Shown: positions 22,878-34,643 of the stretch, piece by piece | How the letters are laid out: each line of letters begins with the position of its first letter | Numbering within the stretch: position 1 is the first letter of the stretch | Assembly (NCBI GenBank): GCA_022749755.1 | Contig: CM040445.1 | Location: forward strand, 3,183,182 to 3,247,181 | Reading direction: 5' to 3' | DNA: 64,000 nt | Origin: Azadirachta indica | Lineage: Eukaryota; Streptophyta; Magnoliopsida; Sapindales; Meliaceae | Notes under the pieces: model-generated | What the model saw: the letters and a program-made list of their open reading frames with translations, nothing else | Told to the model about the DNA's origin: nothing | The model's database searches: none | Translations under genes and position numbers: made by a program

Positions 22878-25800
22878 ATGGGAATTGAACAATATGTACA
22901 TGAACATGCTTTAACACTTTGTGAGAAAGGAAATGATGGCGAAATTCTCTGCTATGGATGTGGCAACCCATTTCCAGTTGAAACTGAATCCTTCTATTCC
23001 TACAGTTGCGGGGAGTGTGGGTTCTTCTCCCACAGATGCTTTGCCTGCGACGAAAGAGCCTCAGGTAGTTTCTATATTTGCAAGCTGTGCTGGCCCGAAT
23101 CTCCTGTCTTCCATAAATCTTGTGTTGATATACCCCAAAAGATTCAGATCACCTACTTTCCACATTGCTCTTTCATCTTTGAAGAAGAAAATAGCATGAT
23201 AGACATGCTAGATTGTGATTTCTGTAAAGAAACACATAAAGGGCAGTACTTTAAGTTCTGCTGTGAAGCTTGTGATATTCAGATTGGTTTTGGATGCATG
23301 GCAATGCTCTTCAAATACCATGTAGGTAGAGAGCACGTAGTAAACTTCAATCATCGGCATCCCTTGACCCTGTTGGAAGTAGATCCCGACATCGACATGA
23401 ATTGTATGTTGTGCCGCATAAACACCGACGGCCGTCCGATCTATGGTTGTGTCCCATGTAAGTTTTATATACACAATTCATCATGTCTTGAATTGCCGAC
23501 AGAAATCAGACACCCTTTTCATCCACGCCATTCTTTGACACTGCGCGTTGATAACCGGGGCAGATACCAATGTGAGGCCTGTTGTTTTAGTTTTCAAGGT
23601 CCAAGATACCGATGTGATGAATGTGATTTTGACCTGCATTTTGAATGTGCATCTTTGCAGCCAAACGTAAAATACAAAGGTCATGAGCATCTTCTTATTC
23701 TAGTAGAAAATATGTCCTACCTAAGCCAATGTGAATCATGCGGTTTTGAAATTCATGGTTCTATGTTTATTCGTTGTGTGGAGTGTTTCCTCGATTTTCA
23801 TGTCCAGTGTGGTCCGCTCCCACAACCACCAACTGTTTTGTATGAACAACATGAACATCCTCTAATTCTCAGTACTTTCGAAACAAATGTCAAAGATTAT
23901 TCTCACTGTAACGCCTGTAAGAAAGAAAGAAACTCAGAGCATCCCTTTTATTGTTGTGCTGAATGTGAGTACTTCACTCATGTGCGTTGTGCAGTCAATG
24001 AAGTACCACACGATGACAAAGGAAAATTCAGACATTTCAGCCATCCACATATCTTGTTGATTATGAAGAACAATATTGATAAGCCTTGTTATGGTTGTGG
24101 AAAACGTTTCCCGGGACCAGAATATGGCTGCAGTCCCTGCGAATTTTATCTCCACACTTATTGTGCTGAGCTGCAGAGGGAGATATATCATCCCCCACAT
24201 AAACATTGTTTCACTCTGCAGGAATCTTTTACCTCAGCCAAAGGTATATGCAATATTTGTCAGGAGCATTTAAACGGCTTCATGTATCACTGCGATATTT
24301 GCAAGTTCGATATAGATGTTAATTGTGCTTCAACACTCCCTTCAATAAATTTCAAGGACGATGGTGGCCCCCTTAGAGTCCGATCCAGTTCCATGCCCAA
24401 CAGTTACAAGTTCAATTACATTGAAGGTCAAGAGGAGATCAGATATTTTTGTCACCAGCATCCCTTGGCTCTACTCTTCAAGGTGGACGATAAGAAATGC
24501 GAGTTATGCTACAAAAGCATCCGCGGTCAAAGCTACCATTGTTACGACTGTAAGTTTTACATTCACAAATCATGTGGTGAATTGCTAAAAGAAATTAGAC
24601 AGCCTTTTCATCCTCGCCATTCATTAAAACTCCGGAAAGCTAATAAAACATATAAATGTGATGCATGTTGCTTCAATACTGAAGGCCTTGTCTATCGATG
24701 TGATGTGTGTTTCTTTTGGTTGCATCCTGAATGTGCATCTTTGAAGCCAAACATAAAGTACAAAGGTCATCAACATCTTCTTACTCTAGTAGAGAATATG
24801 TCCAACCAAAGCAAATGCGATGCATGTGGTTTTGAAATTCACGGCACTTCCTTTGCGCGTTGTGTTGAGTGTCGCCTCAATTTTCATGTACAGTGCGATC
24901 ACTCTTTCCCACTACTACCAACTTTTGTGCACAAACGACACGAACATCTTCTCACTCCTAGTACTGAAACCGCTGTTAAAGATGATGCTGATCATTTGCT
25001 TCACCGTGAGGCTTGTGTAATCACTGACCTACAAGGTGATCATGAAATAAAGAAGCTGAAACATTTCAGCCACCGGCATTCCTTGCTTTCCCTCGAAAAC
25101 AAGATGAACGATGTATTCATTTGTTGTGCTTGTGACAAACATATCAAGTCAGACCTAGCTTATGGTTGCGATCCCTGCAAATTTTATATTCACAAAATTT
25201 GTGCTGAGCTGCCGAGAGAAAAGCGGCATCCTTTCCATAGACATCCTCTCACTCTTCCAGAACCTTATTATAGAACCCATCGTGAATGTAATGCTTGTCA
25301 TAGACATTGCTATGGATTCACTTATAGCTGCCAAGATTGCAACTTCAATCTGGATCTTGACTGTTCTTTACTACACCCTTCAGTAAAATTTGAAAATCAT
25401 GAACATGTTCTTACTTTCTTCAAGATGTTACATGGCACTCCTGAATGCAAACGTTGCAAGCTTACCCCTCCAGATGTCTCTTATTTCCGTTGTGTGAAGT
25501 GCAATTTCAATGTTCATTTTTTATGCTCTCCTTTACCACAAACCATTAAAGATGACAGTCACCAACATCCGGTCATCCTCAAGGATAATTTTGTTGATCT
25601 TGTTGATCAGTGTTATGACGATGTGTATTATTGTGATGTTTGCGAGATCAAAAGAGACGCTCGGGAATGTGTTTACTATTGCGAAGAATGCTGCTTTGTA
25701 GTTGATATTGACTGCGTGATTTCGGAGGTATGCCCATCATATTAAGGGACTGGATATAAAGTAATGAAATTTTTTAGAATTATACATCAAACGAAAATTT

Positions 25801-26768
25801 TAGTTCCATTGTTTTGGCTTTCTTGGATTACATAAATTGTCCTAGTACCAACATCATCTAACATGGCTTTACGATTAGGTGTGTTAATCTCATTAATATT
25901 TAGAATATTACCTGATTAATTTCTTCTTGTTTGATAGATAATATGTACTCTTGAAGGAAAGCGCGGAGATGTTCAGTTGAGAATTGTCAACCACAAAAGA
26001 AAAGGCTTAACCTACAAAGATATCGTGGAATCCTTGACCGAAGAGGAAAAGAAGATAATGGAGAGCACTCTACAGGATATGCAGGAGGAAGAATTAAAAG
26101 AAATTAACCAGGTTGGTGATGAAGCTAATGTAATATTTTCAGACATTTTGTCTCGTTTGAATGAGGAGATGTTACAATCGGTGACAAGGAAATTTTCGCA
26201 AGGGACATTGCAATTAGAAGAACTAGATGCTGAGGATGTTGAGGATGAGCTTGTCAACGTAGGAGCTTATACAATCATTCCAAAGTATGCCCCAATTCTA
26301 AAAAACTTGCTTCACAAATATGGGGATATCGGTTACAGTTGCACTCTGACTCCAGGTTTAAAGATGACTGCTCTTGTTACAGTCTGTGCTATTCTGCATA
26401 GCATGAGCAAAACCAAGGTTATGCATATGGACAATGACTCAATATTAAAGTGGTGCTGCCGCTTGAAGCTTGTTCGCAGAACAGGGTTTAAAATTGATTT
26501 TGTCTTGAATCATTTGAAAAGAATAGTACATGCCCGTTTTGTAACAAGTACTGAACTTTCAAGGAGCAGCCCTCTTTACAAGATCCACGAGGAGATAGCT
26601 CAGCTTTCTTATCAGATTGATGATCGAATGGAAAATATTGAAAAGCTCAGGAAGCGAGCACAGGACCTAGTATCTGGTCATGGTTCTAAGCAATCCAAAT
26701 TGGAAGCACAGCGCTTGAATGAAGCCCTTGAATTAACGCGGATGACCGGGGTCTTCGGATTGTTGTAA
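22878..26768 (+). CDS. Giant DC1 (Cys/His-rich C1-like) protein with extra C-terminal domain
   Basis: Two exons: 22878-25727 and 25938-26768. The junction is phase 0 (V-I-S-E then I-I-C-T-L-E-G), giving about 1,226 aa. Exon 1 encodes about 15 DC1/C1-like zinc-binding modules of the form H-x-L ... CxxC ... YxCxxC-x-F-x(2)H-x(2)C, plus one degenerate module. Modules recur in a four-type order, so larger blocks have duplicated (about residues 158-385, 385-500, 524-728 and 729-950). Exon 2 adds about 276 residues: an acidic coiled-coil-like stretch (LTEEEKKIMESTLQDMQEEE), then a helical domain with P-K-Y-A-P-I-L ... KYGDI ... VCAILHSM, and a final coiled coil. This resembles the domain following some plant PEARLI4/phospholipase-like proteins; that match is from memory. 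DC1 proteins are mostly uncharacterised, with some linked to defence and hormone signalling. Confidence 0.88.
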
Positions 26769-27544
26769 GCAGCTTTTCAGTTGCTGCAAGATTTTGTTTA
26801 TTCTGAAAGCTTTAGCTCTTGTGGACGGTATTAACCTCGAAGTGAAGTTGAACTTTAAACCTATTTCATCGACGTTGGGGATGAATGAAAGATATCAATC
26901 AGGCGAGAAATTTAATCATTTTATTTTCTTGTATTGTTAGGCATATTTCCTAGTTGAACTTTCTGTTGAGCAGCATTTAGTTGGATGGAATATATTCCCA
27001 AAGGAGTGGCTTACTGTCGTAATGGTTGCTTCCTGTTTAATAAGTAGGAAATTTTCAACGATCAAGTACATGAAGGTTGTATATATCTTCCGAATCTTGT
27101 GTATGATCCTTGTACAGATGAGGATAAACGTAGTTTCTTTTCAATATATTCAGAGAAAGGAGGAAAGCTAAGAAACTAAATGAAAGCATCCTCCAGTAAG
27201 AATTCTCCTCGCAGTCACCTATGACTACGACACAGGGAATTATGAGACAAAAACAGAGAAAATCAGGGCCATTTCCTCTTGTTTTCCATATTTGAGATAC
27301 AACATACAATCCCATGTACATTCAGCAACTTTGTCATTCACATGGTAACAAACAACCAGATGCAGTAGAACAAAGGCCAAATTAAGCAAGTAGTAAAAGA
27401 AACTCAACAAACTAGAAGCCAACTCTAAACCACGTAGCATACATCATAATTTTCATCTTACAAACTACTAGCAGTGGATTGAAAGCCCAATTTTCTTTTT
27501 AAAAATTCGGGTTACAATAACATAAGCAAACAAATCATAATGGC
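26769..27544. other. Convergent 3' region of DC1 gene and transaldolase pseudogene
   Basis: The first 200-300 bp probably form the DC1 3' UTR. No other exon is seen up to the pseudogene stop codon at 27545. Confidence 0.45.
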
Positions 27545-28760
27545 TTACAGGCTAACCATCTTAAGAGATTTTGCCTTCTCGTGCTGGGTATCAATCAGAC
27601 TGTCGAAGCTCTTTCTGAAAGAATCTACCCCTTCAACTCCAAGTTCAGTGCCAACATAGTTCCAATCAATTCCCAACTTCTCAAGTGTACTGTAAACGCC
27701 TTCAGTTTCAGAAATATTTGAGTCGATCGTTCTTGGAAACAGCATCATGATCAATAAATGCATGGAGAGCTTGGCTCAAGTTCAGTGCCAACATAGTTCC
27801 AGTCAATTCCCAACTTCTCAAGTGCACTGTAAATGCCTTCAGCTTCAGAAACATTCAAATCAATCATTCTTAAACGGCACCGTGATCAATAAATGCTTGG
27901 AGAGCTTGATTCAAGTTCAGTGACAGGCAGGCGGACTCTTTAAACTCATTGAGGCCCAGAGAAGCCTTCTCTTCTTTGCACCATTTCCACATGTGCCTCC
28001 CATCTTAGACAAGAGAGCTTCTGGATGAGCTGGTGTGTAAGGGCTGCTTGAGCTTCCACAGCATAAAACAGTTAACATGCCATGTCATTAGCACAACTTC
28101 ACATTACAGGTATCTAATCCCAAAAAGTAAGAATATGAAATTTGACTTAATTTACATATCCCCAGAGATTGATGGCTGCTGGGTTCCAATCTTTTCAAGC
28201 ATTTTGTCAGTGAGGGGTGTCAGCTGGACTAACGAAAAAGGATGCAACACCAGCATCAGTGACTGCTTCATGTCTAGCAAGGGAGAATATGAGCTGTATG
28301 AATACCAAATATAAACGTCAGAAACTACCACAGACATGGGGAAAACTCATTGGGTCTCAGAAGCCAAAACCCAGATCTTCTAGATCTGGATCAACACCCA
28401 AGACAATAGCCAAACACCAGCATAAGATAATGAAAGTTAAGATGTGTTCTCCATGTTATTGGTTACAGTCTCAGGGAAAAAGAAGTACGCATAGAAAGAA
28501 CTTACAATCACATTGACACACATGCACTGTGAAATAACTTCTTGATAGAAGCAATGCAGGGAGCAGTGGCCTCCATTGATCCTTTGGTATCATCATGAGT
28601 GTGGGAGAAACTTCAACGGGAACAAAGCCATCAACACCATCAGTTTCATCATAGATTGGCCTCAACTTTGCATGCATCCTGAATGCCCTTCACCACAAGT
28701 GCCAATTTGTAGCTTCAATTTTCTTTCCAGATTGCAAAAGTTCCCATAGATGCAATACTT
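27545..28760 (-). pseudogene. Transaldolase pseudogene
   Basis: Fragments in transaldolase order are scattered over frames on the minus strand. About 28740-28500 reads LVVKGIQDACK, then after a frameshift RPIYDETDGVDG and VEVSP, then ATAPCI. About 28310-28165 reads an F-S-L-A-R-H-E-A-V remnant, then DKMLEKIGT. About 28060-27920 has a K-K-R-R-L-L-W-A-S remnant. 27763-27545 reads SETEGVYSTLEKLGIDWNYV and ends in a normal stop. A gtaagt donor follows the ATAPCI segment, so introns were present and this is not a processed copy. Frameshifts, missing internal residues and a duplicated 3' segment make it non-functional. Functional transaldolase is a pentose-phosphate enzyme of about 400 aa in plants. 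Confidence 0.85.
27644..27915. repeat. ~136-bp tandem duplication within the transaldolase pseudogene
   Basis: Copies 27644-27780 and 27781-27915 share ttcagtgccaacatagttcc and most following bases, through to gagagcttg(g/a)(c/t)tcaag. The duplicated unit covers the C-terminal exon part, so the pseudogene carries that coding segment twice. The copies differ at about 10-15% of positions. Confidence 0.85.
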
Positions 28761-30837
28761 TTAGGTTAACATTTTATAAATCAGTTAAGACTTAAAAAAC
28801 TTACAATTCTTTTGAGTTGAGAATATGAGTTTCAAATATTATCAGGACGTGTGGGCAGAATATTACAAGTGAAAGCATTAAATGTCAATATCCTCTGTAA
28901 CACCACAAGATTCTTGATATCAAGATGCATACAACTCGTGGAAGCAAATCTGTCAGTGGTCGGTAGAGGTTATGATACCAAGGGCTCTGAGTTTCCTGTT
29001 CACATAGCACTTCTTTTTGCTGCGCTTCCAATTCACCGGGTAGGGAACATTTGAACCCACAACCAAGTTGAATTTAGCGTATGGCTGAATGGAATGTGAT
29101 CACTCGTTAAATCGCAAGTGTCCGGAAAAAGCTACATTATACGGAATTCTTCACGAAATTATAAACCAGATTATGAACTTAGATATCAAATAGATTCCAA
29201 GATTGACAAACATATTGCCAATTACACCTAAATATAATCATAAAATCAAACTGAATAACAGCTCTAAGACCATAACTATCACAAGACGACTCCTGTCAAT
29301 GAAATTATGAGAAAAATAAAAATCAAAGGAGGTTGACAAGCTTTCCGTGCATATAACCAAATATTTACCCCTTTGGTCACCTATGAGATAATCAAAGAAA
29401 TTATAGAAAAGGTAAAAATGCAAAAAGTGAAAACTCTGAAGGGACAAACAAATTTTAAAAAAACAAATCCAAAGGGACAAACTTAAAACAAAGATAAAAC
29501 ACATATGGACATTAAATTAAATGAAAACTTCCGCATGCATCAACTGATCGAAAAAAAAAATCCCTGAAACAAAAATAAGTCAAAATCACAAACACATAAA
29601 TGTATAAACAAAGATGCAACAATTTTCTGTGGAAAAAGAGAGAGAAACTTACACCAAGGAGCTCTTCAAAGCATGGTTATTTCGAATAACAGCGGCAGGA
29701 TTTGGATTGCTGAGCTTGGAAAAGACTAAACTTACTATAATTCAAAACAATAAAAAAAAAAAAAAACAAAGAGGTTACTTACTGAATGTGCTCGCCTTTT
29801 TATTTGCCCTGAATTTGCGACTGTTCCTTTTAGTAAACGCCCCTTCCGGCATTAATCGAATTTTTTTTAAACAGTTTTCCATGCTTTTTCTTCTGGGGTT
29901 TGTGACCTGTTCTGTATCACCATATTCAGATAATTTTACATTTTTTTTTTCTATTTTTAATATTGTATAAGTAACACCACACTTGAACGTTGAATAATCG
30001 TCCACCCTAAATTTCTGAAATACTATTTACTGTATGCAACTATTTATCACTTAATTAATTATAAAAATACAACATCATTATATATCAAGATTAGTTTAGA
30101 GCTTTACATACAAAATTAAACTAAATTAAAATTCATAAAAACAAAAACCAGCCCAACAATGTCGTTGTCCATATTTGTATTTTTTTAAAACTTTGTCATG
30201 TTAATTAAATTTAAAATAGTTTATTAATAAAATTATTGTAATCATAAAATACAGAGATATTTTTCACATTATATAAGACTTATTTTGTTTTTAAAATTTT
30301 AATAAGGTGGATACAAAAGTAGGGTGTGATAAAAATATATATATATATATATATATGACCTCCATTTTTGGTTTCTGTCCTGCTGATTGTGGTTTAATTT
30401 CTTCCCCATCCGACCTCCTAATGGTCACAAGTATATGAATTGCCAATTAACATTGACCCATATATACTTATAAATGCTATATTATACTACTATAAGCTCG
30501 TTTTGAGTAATTCAATCGATATTATTTTATTTTATTTTACTTGTTACAAAATATAAGAGATTAAGAGAAAATATAGTGCTCCACTCATCTTAGCTATTAC
30601 TTCTTGTTGACGGGGGTCGTAATTTTGTTTAGCTCAAACAAATCGAAGCTACTAAAAGATAAAAAAAAAAAAAAGCCCAACACTGGCCTGGTACGCGTAT
30701 CAAAGGACTCGGAAAATATCAGAAGAAAACAACCAAGCTACGTATTGAGAACGCACGTCACTTACAGTACAGTAGGTGGTAAAAATTTGTAAATTGGACA
30801 TTGACACGCTAACTACTTCTTCTACCATAACGGGGGA
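28761..30837. other. Intergenic, no gene recognised
   Basis: An open frame at 29614-29970 has no homology and is interrupted by an A run. An (AT)n tract lies at about 30336-30356. The right end is the 3' side of the first SDR gene. Confidence 0.45.
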
Positions 30838-31611
30838 TTAGCGAGAGAGGAACCCGCCGTCAACAACCAGGTCGTGACCCGAGATAAACTCGGAGTCCCC
30901 ACATGCAAGAAACAGCACAGCATCCGCTACGTGTCCTGCTCTCAACACCACTCCTTTCAATGGAATATGTGGCTCAAAAATCTTCTCAACCGCCTCCACG
31001 GACATGTTGTACGACTGACAAGTCAACGGCGTGGCGAGTCCATGCGGTGAAACGCAGTTCACCCTAATCCCATGCACCCCAAGCTGTAGGCTTGCTGATC
31101 GAACCAACCCAAGTACTGCATGCTTTGACATATGATAATCGGTCCGCCTTTTGCCGCCGTGAGTACCTGCTACACTAGCCGTGCACACTATACTCCCTCT
31201 AACGCCTCCCTCCACCATCGCACGCGCTGCGTGCTTTACGCATGCAGCCATCCCACGTACGTTGATCTCAAATAGCCGGTCAAACGCTGAAAAGTCAAGA
31301 CCAAGAACTGTCTGATCAGAGCTACTTACAATCCCAGCATTGCTAAACATGATATCCAGCTGACCATAATTTTGGACCGTTGATTCAACTAAAGCCTTCA
31401 CTTGCTCCTCGTCGGTAACATCACAGTGCATGTAATTGCACTTATCTGTTCCAATTGATATGGCTACTTGTTGGCCTAACTCATCCTGGATGTCGGCAAT
31501 GACGATCATACGGACACCATGATCTGCGAAAAGACGTGCAGTGGTTTCTCCGATGCCGCTGGCGCCGCCGGTGATTATGGCTACCTTGCCTTCAAGTTTG
31601 TTCTTCGTCAT
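30838..31611 (-). CDS. Short-chain dehydrogenase/reductase (SDR110C type)
   Basis: Intronless classical SDR of 257 aa, probably a cytosolic NAD(H)-dependent alcohol dehydrogenase. The start is ATG 31609-31611 (MTKNKLEGKVAIITGG); frames further upstream lack an ATG. The Rossmann motif TGGASGIG is at residues 14-21, with Asp40 after beta-2 pointing to NAD. NAG is at 91-93, and the catalytic Ser146, Tyr159 and Lys163 (YHMSK) are all present. The C-terminus VDGGFLSR is typical of the plant family that includes xanthoxin dehydrogenase ABA2, secoisolariciresinol dehydrogenase and momilactone synthase. The substrate cannot be told. A paralogue lies 7 kb to the right in the same orientation (38295-39089). 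Confidence 0.92.
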   Translation of the reverse strand: MTKNKLEGKVAIITGGASGIGETTARLFADHGVRMIVIADIQDELGQQVAISIGTDKCNYMHCDVTDEEQVKALVESTVQNYGQLDIMFSNAGIVSSSDQTVLGLDFSAFDRLFEINVRGMAACVKHAARAMVEGGVRGSIVCTASVAGTHGGKRRTDYHMSKHAVLGLVRSASLQLGVHGIRVNCVSPHGLATPLTCQSYNMSVEAVEKIFEPHIPLKGVVLRAGHVADAVLFLACGDSEFISGHDLVVDGGFLSR

Positions 31612-33060
31612 ATATAATAAAATATATATCACACAAATATTAGAAGTAGAAATTAACGCCGGTTCGTCTTCCGGCTTCAAGCACGGTTTCAATATGTAGG
31701 ATATAATAGGAGTCACAAGACAACACAATTGGGAACTGTGAGCTCTTGGGCCGCCCTTTGTTTGGGCCCCACATTTTTGGACCCGTTTCACCTATACCAC
31801 GTCCTTTGCAACCCATTCAGAATGTGAGCTGTACGGGTAGGACTTTAACCGAATACGTGACTAAGACAAGACTCAAAGGGTGTCTCGACAACTGACATCT
31901 GAGCATGTGTTTTTGCATGGTCACACGGGCCTCTAATTAATGGTGAATGAGATTAAAGATTATTGTGCTATCATCCTTGATTTCGGCAATGATTATACAT
32001 AGAACTTGAACTTAAATATGAAACACATGATCCTTTACTTTACTTTGACCACTGAAAATTTTTATTTTTTAATTATAGTTTTGAACATAAACAATTATGT
32101 AGAAACATTAATGTCTCGATCAAAATCAACTTACAAAACAATGGGTTAATGAATATCACAATTAAATTTATGTTGAACAGAAGTAAAAATACAAAAGCTT
32201 CATGTAAATTCATTTGCTTATTGGTATGATAACAAAATATATTCATATTTACAGTTCATGATATATAATTTCATCACACATATAGTTTCAAGTCATATAT
32301 ACATATATATATATATATGTGAAGATGACATATGTTATGATTTATTGCTATTTGGAGGTAAAAATTTAATTAAAAATCTGGCGTGGAAGAAGCCAAGGAT
32401 TGATTCCATTTCAGTACAGATATTGAAAAGAATTACCGAATATATATTTACTGCATTTACCATCAATAATTAATCTAAAATTTTAAAAAAATTCTAACTA
32501 CTTTTATTACAAGTTTTATTTTCTCACTCACATTTTAGACAAAATTAAATCTCTTCTATTTTCGTAGTCACAATTTAAGCAAAACAAAAATCCAATCTGT
32601 GTCATCTACTTCCACTCATCCATCTAATTTTGTTTTATTTTTAGGTTAACTTTACCTTGTTCTATTGATGTCCACTTCAACTACAATTAAATGTTAATTT
32701 AGTTAAAATAAATTTCAGCATTATTTCAAAATACAGTAAAAGCCTAATAGAAAATAAGTTAAATAAAAAATAATACATTTAAACCATATTAATAATTTTA
32801 ATTATGTACTATTTTACAATTCAATTTTATTATCTAATTAAGATATATTTTTATTGTCAAATAATAAGAGAAATTTCTGACAATTAATATATACCCTATT
32901 CAATTGGGTATCAATCACTTCTTAATTAATTATAAATTTTAATTATTTTTAATACTTTAATTATGCGAACAAGGAAAACCGAAGTAGAATAGGATACGGA
33001 ATAAAAAAAATCTCCCGCGAAATTCTACTGATGGTGGGACAAGTACTACACACACTATAC

Positions 33061-33092
<32 letters not shown>

Positions 33093-33148
33093 CAGCTTTG
33101 AGAGTGTGTTACATTATTCACTCTTGATCAACTTCGAATTCGCACACA
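31612..33148. other. Divergent intergenic region between SDR 1 and the CPL4-like gene
   Basis: No exon is recognised. AT microsatellites occur at about 32298-32319 and 33060-33089; the second lies 60-90 bp before the CPL4-like ATG and may serve as its TATA region. Confidence 0.45.
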
Positions 33149-34285
33149 ATGGATGTCCTTCGTGCAACTTCAGGATCTGGTTCTCGTTCTCCATCTCCTC
33201 CAACCCAAGCGCTCCGTAAGTCATGTTCCCACCCTAAAATTTATAACGAATTGTGCGTTTACTGTACTCAAAGAATAGAGGAAGGGTATGGTGTGGCATT
33301 CGATTACATGTTGAAGGGTTTAAGGTTTAGCGAAGAGGAAGTTACCCGTTTGAAAGGAATAAACTCTGACGCCGTCTTTCGGCAGAAAAAGCTTCATCTT
33401 GTCCTCGATTTAGATCATACCCTTCTTCACGCGGTAAAAATTGAGAATTTACCCTTTGAAGACGAACATTTGATGACGAGAGCGAGTTCTTTCAAAGATT
33501 TATCGGATGGTGATCTTTTGAAGATTTCTGCTGGATACTTGGTGAAGTTGAGGCCTTATCTTCGTACTTTTCTTAAAGAAGCGAGCACCATGTACGACAT
33601 ATACATCTGCACCATGGGTACTCGGAGTTACGCTGAGCTGATTGTTGAATTGTTGGATCCTAAGTGCGAGTACTACATCAGCGGCAGGTTAATTACACGC
33701 GAAGATTTTAAGCAGAAAGGAAAGAAGAGTCTTGAATTGGTGTTGGGACAAGAGCGCGGTATTGTGATCATTGATGATTCGGAAGACGTGTGGAGTGATC
33801 ATAAGGAGAATCTAATGTTGGTGGGAAGATATAATTACTTTTCAGAGCAAACTGGCATGAAGCGCAAGCGTAGGTCTTATTCTGAGAGGGAAACTGATGA
33901 AAGTGAGATTAATGGGGCACTTGCAAATGTTCTTCGGATTCTAAGAAGAGTTCATTGGTTATTTTTTGACAATCCGGCGAATCTTGCAAGCGCAGATGTG
34001 AGGAGCTTCTTGGGGAACATTCGTAGACAAATTCTGGCCGGTTGCACCTTGCTCTTGAGTGATGTTGAGAAATTTCCTTTACTTGAGTGGAGAGCAGAGG
34101 AGCTGGGAGCTGCATGCACAACGATACACGACTCGTCGGTGACTCATGTGGTGTCAGCATGTCGAGGAACCAAGTATTGTCGGTGGGCTGAGCAACACAA
34201 GATATTCTTGGTGCATCCTCGGTGGATTTATGCTGCTTATTATCTTTGGAAAAGGCAACCTGAAAGCGATTATTTTCCACTTTAG
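33149..34285 (+). CDS. Intronless CPL4-like RNA polymerase II CTD phosphatase
   Basis: Predicted nuclear Ser phosphatase of the RNA polymerase II CTD (FCP1/SCP family), 378 aa in one exon. Near the N-terminus is a C-x-H-P ... C-x-x-C zinc-like motif (Cys26, His28, Cys36, Cys39). The FCP1 homology domain follows, with catalytic DLDHT at residues 87-91, MGTRSYAE, LDPKCEYY, and DDSEDVW near residue 210. The last ~95 residues form a BRCT domain (ADVRSFLGNIRRQILAGC ... THVVS ... WIYAAYYLWKRQPE). Arabidopsis CPL4 is about 440 aa and has a longer acidic N-terminus. The short length and lack of introns suggest a retrogene or reduced paralogue. Catalytic residues are intact. A broken copy of its 3' end lies at about 37350-37830. 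Confidence 0.9.
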   Translation: MDVLRATSGSGSRSPSPPTQALRKSCSHPKIYNELCVYCTQRIEEGYGVAFDYMLKGLRFSEEEVTRLKGINSDAVFRQKKLHLVLDLDHTLLHAVKIENLPFEDEHLMTRASSFKDLSDGDLLKISAGYLVKLRPYLRTFLKEASTMYDIYICTMGTRSYAELIVELLDPKCEYYISGRLITREDFKQKGKKSLELVLGQERGIVIIDDSEDVWSDHKENLMLVGRYNYFSEQTGMKRKRRSYSERETDESEINGALANVLRILRRVHWLFFDNPANLASADVRSFLGNIRRQILAGCTLLLSDVEKFPLLEWRAEELGAACTTIHDSSVTHVVSACRGTKYCRWAEQHKIFLVHPRWIYAAYYLWKRQPESDYFPL

Positions 34286-34643
34286 GTTATTTAATTTCTT
34301 CTTTTAAGCCTTGTAGCATTCTGCGTGTTGAGATTTGGTGATTTCCCTTCTGGGTGCTTGGTGATCTAAGTATATTATTGTATTGAACGAATAGCAAAGT
34401 GATTTGTTCCACTGATCGTAATCGAGAGACTTTAATAATTAATGTAACTTTAATTGATTCGAGCACATTATCTGTTTTCTTTTTAGTTTCTTCACGATCA
34501 ACTAATTTTCCCTCGTAGCGATTATTTTTTTAGCCAAGTATGTATAAATTACGTTTACCATTTTTAACTCAATCAAGAAGAACAATTGGAGCTCTTTATA
34601 ATAAGCATGCCCTAAATATAAGTTAAGGGAAAAAAAAAGAGGG

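Noticed and set aside
29614..29970. 118-aa open frame
   Set aside because: No family resemblance, runs through an A homopolymer, and the hydrophobic C-terminus comes from T-rich DNA; no splice or promoter support.
31612..31791. N-terminal extension of SDR 1 upstream of 31611
   Set aside because: The extended frame has no ATG before 31611, and the ATG at 31609-31611 gives the standard SDR length.
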